DNA of 12,633 nucleotides, from contig CAIZLI010000308.1 of the NCBI GenBank assembly GCA_903933765.1, positions 1 to 12,633 on the forward strand. The letters run 5' to 3'. The DNA is from an uncultured Bacteroidota bacterium (GTDB taxonomy: Bacteria; Bacteroidota; Bacteroidia; Chitinophagales; Chitinophagaceae). The position numbers were made by a program, and so were the translations under genes. This document shows positions 7,332-12,633 of this stretch, in pieces (the stretch's first letter is position 1; the number at the start of each line of letters is the position of its first letter). The notes below the pieces were generated by a model, which searched no databases, was not told the origin of the DNA, and worked only from the letters and a program-made list of their open reading frames with translations.

Positions 7332-7649
7332 TTACATATGAGACTGGATCTTCTTGTCTAAAACAGCCTTTGGAACTGCGCCAATTTGCTTGTCTACTAC
7401 TTGACCACCTTTCACAAAAAGGATTGCAGGGATTGAAGTGATACCAAAATTGGTGCTCAATGTAGGATTCACATCCACATTCACTTTACCAATATTCACT
7501 TTGCCTTCGTATTGAACAGCTAATTCTTCGATAACTGGTCCAATTGCACGACATGGTCCACACCATTCTGCCCAAAAATCGATTACACTTAGTTTGTCAC
7601 TTTCAATCACTGTTTGTTGAAAGTTCGCGTCTGTAAATTCTAATGCCAT
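7332..7649 (-). CDS. trxA: Thioredoxin
   Basis: A cytoplasmic dithiol-disulfide oxidoreductase that reduces protein disulfides and is itself recycled by thioredoxin reductase. At 105 residues it has the length of a classical single-domain thioredoxin with no signal peptide. The redox motif WCGPC is at 29-33 within FWAEWCGPCR, the buried aspartate is D24 (VIDFWAEW), VNVDVNP (57-62) matches the usual KVDVDxNP strand, and the cis-proline is P74 in TSIPAILFVKGG (71-82). The start MALEFTDANF is family-typical. It lies 112 bp downstream of dnaE on the same strand with its own promoter motif upstream and a terminator downstream, so it is probably a single-gene transcript. Confidence 0.96.
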   Translation of the reverse strand: MALEFTDANFQQTVIESDKLSVIDFWAEWCGPCRAIGPVIEELAVQYEGKVNIGKVNVDVNPTLSTNFGITSIPAILFVKGGQVVDKQIGAVPKAVLDKKIQSHM

Positions 7650-7691
7650 AATTGTATATTTATATTTTTCTTATTCTTTATTATTGTAGTA

Positions 7692-7699
7692 CAAAATTA
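7692..7699 (-). promoter_or_regulatory. Putative -7 promoter element for trxA
   Basis: The minus strand reads TAATTTTG, an exact TAnnTTTG match, 42 bp before the trxA ATG. The predicted leader of about 35 bases is very A/T-rich, as in well-translated Bacteroidota genes. The expected -33 position carries TGG instead of TTG. Motif-based prediction only. Confidence 0.45.
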
Positions 7700-7738
7700 G
7701 CTCCAAACTTTAATATCTGCCATCTTGACTTTTCCACT

Positions 7739-7757
7739 TAAAAATCCCTTATTGGGG
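7739..7757 (-). terminator. Possible weak terminator after dnaE
   Basis: On the minus strand, TCCC and GGGA (plus 7754-7757 and 7744-7747) can pair across a six-base loop, followed by five T residues. The stem is only four base pairs, so it may be incidental; it is listed because it sits directly after the dnaE stop codon. Confidence 0.3.
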
Positions 7758-7761
7758 ACAA

Positions 7762-10700
7762 TTAGTTGGCTAGTTTCACTTGAACGTTTAATTCTGGGTT
7801 TAGGTCTAAGAATTGTACAAATTCATCATTGATCAAAAAGCCTTTCTCTATCGTTAATAAGCTTGCCGCTAGTTGCTCCCTTGGTTCTACAAAAGTGATT
7901 TTTAGAGAAGTCCTCCCTGGGTTTGCTTTGATATTCTTCTCAAAAAAATCAATCATATCGGCCCTTAGATTCGCTGGATGCAAACTCAATTCCACTGTTC
8001 GGGTTTGCATTTGCTTCACTGTTTCTAATAGAGACATGTTCTGTAACTTAAATTCAAAATTATTGGGTTGGTTGAATCTGTTTCTAAAGGAACCATTGAT
8101 ACAGACTTTTTGTCCCACTTCTAAATAATTTTGAAACTTTACATAATCTTCGCTCCATAAGATGAAATCTGTTTTACCAGTAAAATCTTCAATCGCGAAT
8201 GAACCAAAGTTTTTACCTGTTTTGGTGATCCTATGCTGCACATCTGTTATCAGTCCTGCTAGCTTAAAGTTTTTTCCTAGGTTATTTGGGAAACTTATCA
8301 GGTTGTCTTTTACTTCGTTGTATTCGTTGATTGGCGTGAAAGCATAATGCTTCAATTCAAAATTAAAATGGTCTAAAGGATGTCCACTCATGAACATGCC
8401 TGTGATATCTTTTTCGTGGTCTAATTTTTCGGTTAATGTCCATTCCTCGCAGAGTGCCAATTTAGGGATAGGCACTTGCATGGCAGATGGTAAATCACCA
8501 AATAGGGTATTGGTGGAACCTGTGGTCATGGATTGTATCGCTTGCGCATAGGCAATTAATTTTTCCATCCCATTGGTGCGGTCTCCATCACCTGTATTAA
8601 AATATTGTGCACGGTGGTATTCAGGGAAGCAATCAAATGTGCCTGAGTAGGCTAAACTTTCTAATGATTTTTTATTCACCGCTCTTGATAAAACACGTTT
8701 GATAAAATCAATCATGGTCTCAAAATGTCCGCCTTTATTACGCTCTATAATAATGGCTTCAATTGCTGCTTCGCCAACGCCTTTTAATCCGCCTAATCCA
8801 AAACGGATCTCTCCATTTTTATTGACAGAAAAACCTTGTAAGGATTCATTGATATTCGGACCCAATACTTTTATGCCCATACGTTTACACTCTTCCATAA
8901 AGAAGGTGATTTTATCGATACTACCTGCATGGTTTAAAACGGCAGACATGTATTCTCCAGGATAATGTGCTTTTAGGTAGGTTGTTTGATACGCCACATA
9001 AGCATAACATGTAGAATGCGATTTGTTGAATGCGTATTGTGCAAATGCCTCCCAGTCGGTCCAAATTTTATCTAAAGCTTTTTCTGGATGGCCATTCTTC
9101 ACGGCGCCTTCCACAAACTGCGCTTTCATTTTATCCAATACCGATTTTTGTTTTTTACCCATTGCTTTACGAAGCACATCCGCATCTCCTTTTGTAAAGC
9201 CAGCAATCTTTTGACTGAGCAACATCACCTGCTCTTGGTAAACTGTAATCCCATAAGTGTCCGCCAATATTTCCTCCATGATTGGAAGGTCATATTGAAT
9301 GGTTTCACGACCATGTTTACGTTCAACGAAATTAGGGATATAGGCCATCGGACCTGGTCGGTACAAGGCGTTCATCGCGATTAAGTCGGCAAATTTATCG
9401 GGCTTTAATTCACGTAAATATTTTTGCATGCCCACACTCTCAAACTGGAATGTTGCATTGGTTTCACCTCTTTGGTATAAATGAAAAGTTTTTTCGTCGT
9501 CTAAAGGAATCGTATCCAAGTCGATGGTGATACCATGGTTTTGTTTGATTAACTGTAAAGCAGTTTTTAAAATGGAAAGGGTCTTTAAACCCAAGAAGTC
9601 CATTTTAATTACACCTGCTTCTTCAATGACTGAGCCTTCAATCTGCGTCACCCATAAAGTAGAATCTTTTGCTGTGGCAACCGGCATGATCTCGGTTAGG
9701 TCACTTGGTGCAATGATGATACCTGCAGCGTGAATACCTGTGTTACGAATAGATCCTTCTAGACGTTCTGCTTCATGCAATACAGCGGCTCTTAAATCAT
9801 TGCCTGCATAAATTTCTCTTAGCTTTTTAATATTGTCTATATCGTCGGACTGGTAACCTTCTTTTTCTGCTAAAGATTTTTCTCCTTCTTTAATTGTGAT
9901 AGGTGCATGCAAGCAACGATTGAGTTCGGTGCCTGGTTTATCTGGAACTAGTTTTGCTAATAAGTTGGATTCGGATAAAGGCAAATCCATCACACGTGCT
10001 ACATCTTTGATACTACTTTTAGCCGCCATCGTACCATAAGTAATAATTTGTGCAACTTGTTCCTTGCCATATTTTTCTACCACATAATCAATCACTTTCT
10101 GACGGCCTTCATCATCAAAGTCCGTATCAATATCGGGCATGCTCTTACGATCTGGATTTAAGAAACGCTCAAATAGTAATTGGTATTTAATTGGATCAAT
10201 ATTGGTGATGCCAATACAATAAGCTACCACAGAACCTGCTGCAGATCCACGACCAGGCCCCACAAACACATCCATCTCACGTCCTGCTTTAATAAAATCA
10301 CTTACAATTAAAAAGTAACCAGCAAAACCCATGGTTTGAATGGTGAACAATTCGAAATCAATTCTTTCTTGAATTTCTGCGGTGATGGCATCGTATCTTT
10401 TGTGCGCGCCTTCCCAAGTGATGTGTTTTAAAAATTCCCATTGATTCATATTCGCTTCCTTGTGAATCTGAAAACTTTTTGGAATAGGGAAAGCGGGTAG
10501 GAGGATGTCTTTCTTTAAATTCAAAACCTCTACTTTATCTACAATCGCATTGGTGTTATCGATAGATTCAGGGATATCACTAAACAACTCAATCATTTCG
10601 GATTGGGTCTTAAAATAAAATTGATTATTTGGGAACTTGAATCTTCTGTTTTTGATTTGAAGTTCGTCGTTTACAAAATCATCGAATCCTGGCGTGGATT

Positions 10701-11439
10701 GTTTTTCGCCTGTATTAATACATAATAAGATATCATGCGCATTGGCATCATCTTCGTTGATGTAATGACTATCGTTGGTCGCAATCACACTTACTTTATG
10801 CTTTTTTGAAAATTGAAGTAAGGTGTTGTTAATGATTTCTTGTTCTGGTATCTCATGTCTTTGGATTTCGATATAATAATCTTCTCCAAATAAATCCAAC
10901 CACCATTTAAATTCTTTCTCTGCAGCTTCTTCACCATCTCTTAAAATAGCTTGAGGGACATGCGCACCAATACAACAAGTGGTAGCAATAATGCCTTCAT
11001 GGTATTTTTCAATCAGTTCTTTATCGATTCTTGGGTACTTGCTATACATCCCTTCAATGTATCCTAAGGAAGTTAGCTTGATGAGGTTTTGATACCCCAC
11101 CGCATTTTTGGCCAATAAGACTTGGTGAAAACGATCGTCCTTATGTTCCTTGGTAAATTGTTTGATATGTCGGTCTTTCACCACATAAAATTCACATCCA
11201 ACAATTGGTTTTACAGTAGGTGCTAAAATATCTTTTCCATTCGCATCCTTGCCAATCACTTTGGTATTTTTCCAAGCTTGACTCACAAAATTAAATGCAC
11301 CAAACATATTCCCGTGGTCCGTGATCGCCAATGCAGGCATTTCGTCCTTGATGGCTTTTTTATACAAACCATCAATAGAGGCCGCACCATCTAATAGTGA
11401 ATATTGGGTATGAACGTGTAAATGGGAAAACTTGGGCAT
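7762..11439 (-). CDS. dnaE: DNA polymerase III subunit alpha
   Basis: The replicative polymerase catalytic subunit. With the start at 11439 it has 1225 residues, a little longer than the E. coli protein (1160). Domains in order: PHP domain (about 1-240, beginning MPKFSHLHVHTQYSLLDGA), then the C-family polymerase core with GPGRGSAAGS (395-404), PDIDTDFDDEGR (435-446) holding catalytic D436 and D438, NTGIHAAGIII (566-576), MDFLGLKTL (613-621) with the third aspartate D614, YRPGPM (693-698), TYGITVYQEQVM (728-739), and FNKSHSTCYAYVAYQTTYLKAHYPGEY (804-830); then a helix-hairpin-helix region (about 880-930) and an OB fold (about 1055-1140). All nine PHP metal-ligand positions appear filled. A longer frame starting at 11463 would add MCLIPISQ, which homologues lack. 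No separate proofreading or accessory gene lies nearby. Confidence 0.96.
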   Translation of the reverse strand: MPKFSHLHVHTQYSLLDGAASIDGLYKKAIKDEMPALAITDHGNMFGAFNFVSQAWKNTKVIGKDANGKDILAPTVKPIVGCEFYVVKDRHIKQFTKEHKDDRFHQVLLAKNAVGYQNLIKLTSLGYIEGMYSKYPRIDKELIEKYHEGIIATTCCIGAHVPQAILRDGEEAAEKEFKWWLDLFGEDYYIEIQRHEIPEQEIINNTLLQFSKKHKVSVIATNDSHYINEDDANAHDILLCINTGEKQSTPGFDDFVNDELQIKNRRFKFPNNQFYFKTQSEMIELFSDIPESIDNTNAIVDKVEVLNLKKDILLPAFPIPKSFQIHKEANMNQWEFLKHITWEGAHKRYDAITAEIQERIDFELFTIQTMGFAGYFLIVSDFIKAGREMDVFVGPGRGSAAGSVVAYCIGITNIDPIKYQLLFERFLNPDRKSMPDIDTDFDDEGRQKVIDYVVEKYGKEQVAQIITYGTMAAKSSIKDVARVMDLPLSESNLLAKLVPDKPGTELNRCLHAPITIKEGEKSLAEKEGYQSDDIDNIKKLREIYAGNDLRAAVLHEAERLEGSIRNTGIHAAGIIIAPSDLTEIMPVATAKDSTLWVTQIEGSVIEEAGVIKMDFLGLKTLSILKTALQLIKQNHGITIDLDTIPLDDEKTFHLYQRGETNATFQFESVGMQKYLRELKPDKFADLIAMNALYRPGPMAYIPNFVERKHGRETIQYDLPIMEEILADTYGITVYQEQVMLLSQKIAGFTKGDADVLRKAMGKKQKSVLDKMKAQFVEGAVKNGHPEKALDKIWTDWEAFAQYAFNKSHSTCYAYVAYQTTYLKAHYPGEYMSAVLNHAGSIDKITFFMEECKRMGIKVLGPNINESLQGFSVNKNGEIRFGLGGLKGVGEAAIEAIIIERNKGGHFETMIDFIKRVLSRAVNKKSLESLAYSGTFDCFPEYHRAQYFNTGDGDRTNGMEKLIAYAQAIQSMTTGSTNTLFGDLPSAMQVPIPKLALCEEWTLTEKLDHEKDITGMFMSGHPLDHFNFELKHYAFTPINEYNEVKDNLISFPNNLGKNFKLAGLITDVQHRITKTGKNFGSFAIEDFTGKTDFILWSEDYVKFQNYLEVGQKVCINGSFRNRFNQPNNFEFKLQNMSLLETVKQMQTRTVELSLHPANLRADMIDFFEKNIKANPGRTSLKITFVEPREQLAASLLTIEKGFLINDEFVQFLDLNPELNVQVKLAN

Positions 11440-11568
11440 TTGGGATATCGGGATAAGGCACAAATATCGTAAAAAAGCAGGGCTTAGACGGGCTTAATTT
11501 TCCACAAAAAAGGGTTAAAATCTGATGCTTTGAGGCTATTTTAAGGTTCTTGCCTTATCTTGCCGCTC

Positions 11569-12327
11569 ATGCATAAAGGGACGATTACGATATTAGGGAT
11601 GGTGTGTGTGATGGCAATTTTGTCAAGCTGTACTACTATGTCTAAGTTCAGTCAGTCTGTGAAAGCAAAAACGGCTCAATTGAAAGCAAAGCCTAAAAGA
11701 AGTTTACCTGCAGTAGTAGCTGTTCCTGAATCAAACAATGAATCTGATGAGGTGATTGAATTTTTAGATAATATTTCGGTGAAGCCAGGTAGGGTGTATA
11801 TGAAAAAAGCATCCGATGCCTTAGAAGCAGAACCAGTATTGGTTCGTTCAGAACGCTCAGATAGAATGCCAGATAATTTAACCGATGTAGAGAGAGCCAA
11901 TTGGCTGCAATTAAAGTATTCCATTCAAATGGACATAGCGGTAGAAGAAATTAGCAATATCCCTTTGCTTCAAAAAATAGATGAATGGTGGGGTACGCCA
12001 TATGTGCTTGGCGGATCTAGTAAAAGAGGGGTGGACTGTTCTTATTTCACATTGGATGTGATGAATGCGATTTACAATACCAATTTAAAAAGAACAGCAG
12101 CAGAACAATATACACAAAGTGAAAAAATTGATTGGTCAGATTTAAAGGAAGGGGATTTGATTTTTTTTAAAACAGATGCAAGCCGTTCTATTTCTCATGT
12201 TGGTATTTATATGACCAATAATAAATTTGCACATGCATCCACCAGTCAAGGTGTTACCATCAGTGATTTGTCTGAACCTTATTGGCAAAAACGTCTATAC
12301 AGTTTAGGGAGAGTGCTTAAGAACTAA
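11569..12327 (+). CDS. NlpC/P60 (C40) family cell-wall hydrolase lipoprotein
   Basis: A predicted lipid-anchored peptidoglycan endopeptidase of the Spr/MepS type. With the ATG at 11569 it has 252 residues; a TTG nine bases upstream adds only PL and weakens the signal peptide. Residues 1-20 form a short signal sequence ending in the lipobox LSSC, with C21 as the lipidated cysteine. A basic, lysine-rich stretch (26-44) and a low-complexity acidic linker (to about 125) follow. The C40 domain covers about 130-252: WWGTPYVLGGSSKRGVDCSYF (140-160) with catalytic C157, then ISHVGIYM (208-215) with H210, and FAHAST (220-225) with H222 as the probable third member. The nucleophile motif reads DCSY where most family members have DCSG or DCSA. 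It diverges from dnaE and is not in an operon within the window. Which peptide bond it cuts cannot be told. Confidence 0.9.
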   Translation: MHKGTITILGMVCVMAILSSCTTMSKFSQSVKAKTAQLKAKPKRSLPAVVAVPESNNESDEVIEFLDNISVKPGRVYMKKASDALEAEPVLVRSERSDRMPDNLTDVERANWLQLKYSIQMDIAVEEISNIPLLQKIDEWWGTPYVLGGSSKRGVDCSYFTLDVMNAIYNTNLKRTAAEQYTQSEKIDWSDLKEGDLIFFKTDASRSISHVGIYMTNNKFAHASTSQGVTISDLSEPYWQKRLYSLGRVLKN

Positions 12328-12379
12328 TTGACTCTTTTAATTTTATCTCCACTATTTTACTCCTTCTATTTTTCTACTA

Positions 12380-12633
12380 CTATTTTACCTCTGCTAATTT
12401 AATGTAGTATTGACTTTCGATCGTCTTTACAAAATCCTGTAAATTAAAATTAGGTTCTTGAATTAAACGTTGCTGAGGCTGATAGTCCATTGGCATGAAA
12501 CTATAATTTTTACCTAAATAACTAAAGTGTAGTGGTAAGTTAAAACCAGTCACACAGTTTTTATATTCGTAGGTAAATATTTTTTCTTTCTCGTTATAGC
12601 TATAATTCAATACAGGAATTTGCGTTGTTCTTA
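12380..12633 (-). CDS. C-terminal end of a probable M1 family metallopeptidase (truncated by window edge)
   Basis: The frame stays open to the end of the window, so only the last 84 residues or so are visible; a TTG inside it is not a credible start. The visible sequence begins RTTQIPVLNYSY, continues EYKNCVTGFNLPLHF and ends LQDFVKTIESQYYIKL. This pattern, RTTxIPxLxY, then W/YxNCxxGFxMPxxx, then a final DxxFYxxx strand, is the C-terminal tail I recall from Bacteroidota M1 (aminopeptidase N-like) enzymes. The HExxH zinc site would lie in the missing part, so activity cannot be judged. It is convergent with the NlpC/P60 gene, 52 bp apart. Confidence 0.65.
   Translation of the reverse strand, partial: RTTQIPVLNYSYNEKEKIFTYEYKNCVTGFNLPLHFSYLGKNYSFMPMDYQPQQRLIQEPNFNLQDFVKTIESQYYIKLAEVK

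Noticed and set aside
9088..9384. Open frame of 98 codons on the plus strand opposite dnaE.
   Set aside because: Antisense to the conserved polymerase core with an unlikely composition; a shadow frame.
4678..11439. The run of four minus-strand genes considered as one operon.
   Set aside because: Gaps of 112-121 bp, a clear terminator after trxA and separate promoter motifs before trxA and mqnE argue against a single transcript.
11461..11468. GATATTTG on the minus strand upstream of dnaE, a 7/8 match to TAnnTTTG.
   Set aside because: The first base of the element is wrong and no TTG box is found 17-23 bp upstream; too weak to list as a promoter.
11495..11502. TAATTTTC on the plus strand upstream of the NlpC/P60 gene.
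   Set aside because: One mismatch to the -7 element, no -33 box, and over 60 bp from the start codon; not supported.
12351..12388. Ten-base direct repeat ACTATTTTAC at 12351-12360 and 12379-12388.
   Set aside because: Short, low-complexity and T-rich; one copy includes the end of the M1-like gene. Probably chance or slippage rather than a functional repeat.

Overview
The window reads as an ordinary housekeeping stretch of a Bacteroidota chromosome, most likely Chitinophagales/Chitinophagaceae-like. This is inferred from low G+C, A-rich leaders without Shine-Dalgarno sequences, three exact matches to the Bacteroidota -7 promoter element TAnnTTTG, and the character of the proteins: a Bacteroidota-style MqnE, a long SdaA with a C-terminal cysteine, and a DnaE with a complete PHP site. 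I see no tRNA, rRNA, CRISPR array, insertion sequence, integrase, toxin-antitoxin pair or phage gene. No intergenic gap exceeds about 130 bp.

Layout. Bases 1-907 (+): the 3' end of yajC (Sec translocon accessory), a strong intrinsic terminator, then coaE (last step of CoA synthesis). Bases 888-3049 (-): an aspartate-type aminotransferase followed 11 bp later by a stand-alone RlmK-type 23S rRNA methyltransferase, a likely two-gene operon that runs tail-to-tail into coaE with a 20 bp overlap. Bases 3179-4681 (+): sdaA, an iron-sulfur L-serine ammonia-lyase, divergent from the aminotransferase. Bases 4678-11439 (-): four same-strand genes, mqnE (futalosine route to menaquinone), a concentrative nucleoside transporter, trxA with its own terminator, and dnaE (replicative polymerase). 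They have separate promoter or terminator signals, so they are probably not one operon. Bases 11569-12327 (+): an NlpC/P60 lipoprotein, divergent from dnaE. Bases 12380-12633 (-): the C-terminal end of an apparent M1 metallopeptidase cut by the window edge.

The genes do not form one pathway. Loose links exist: the aminotransferase and the serine deaminase both feed central metabolism from amino acids, and MqnE uses an adenosyl radical in respiratory quinone synthesis. The most informative observations are mechanistic: the SdaA C-terminal cysteine with conserved cluster spacing, the intact metal site in the DnaE PHP domain, the methyltransferase separated from its usual RlmL partner, and the terminator sitting immediately before coaE. 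I did not find a previously undescribed system.

Start codons were revised for three genes: sdaA (3179 rather than 3128), dnaE (11439 rather than 11463) and the NlpC/P60 lipoprotein (11569 rather than a TTG at 11560).
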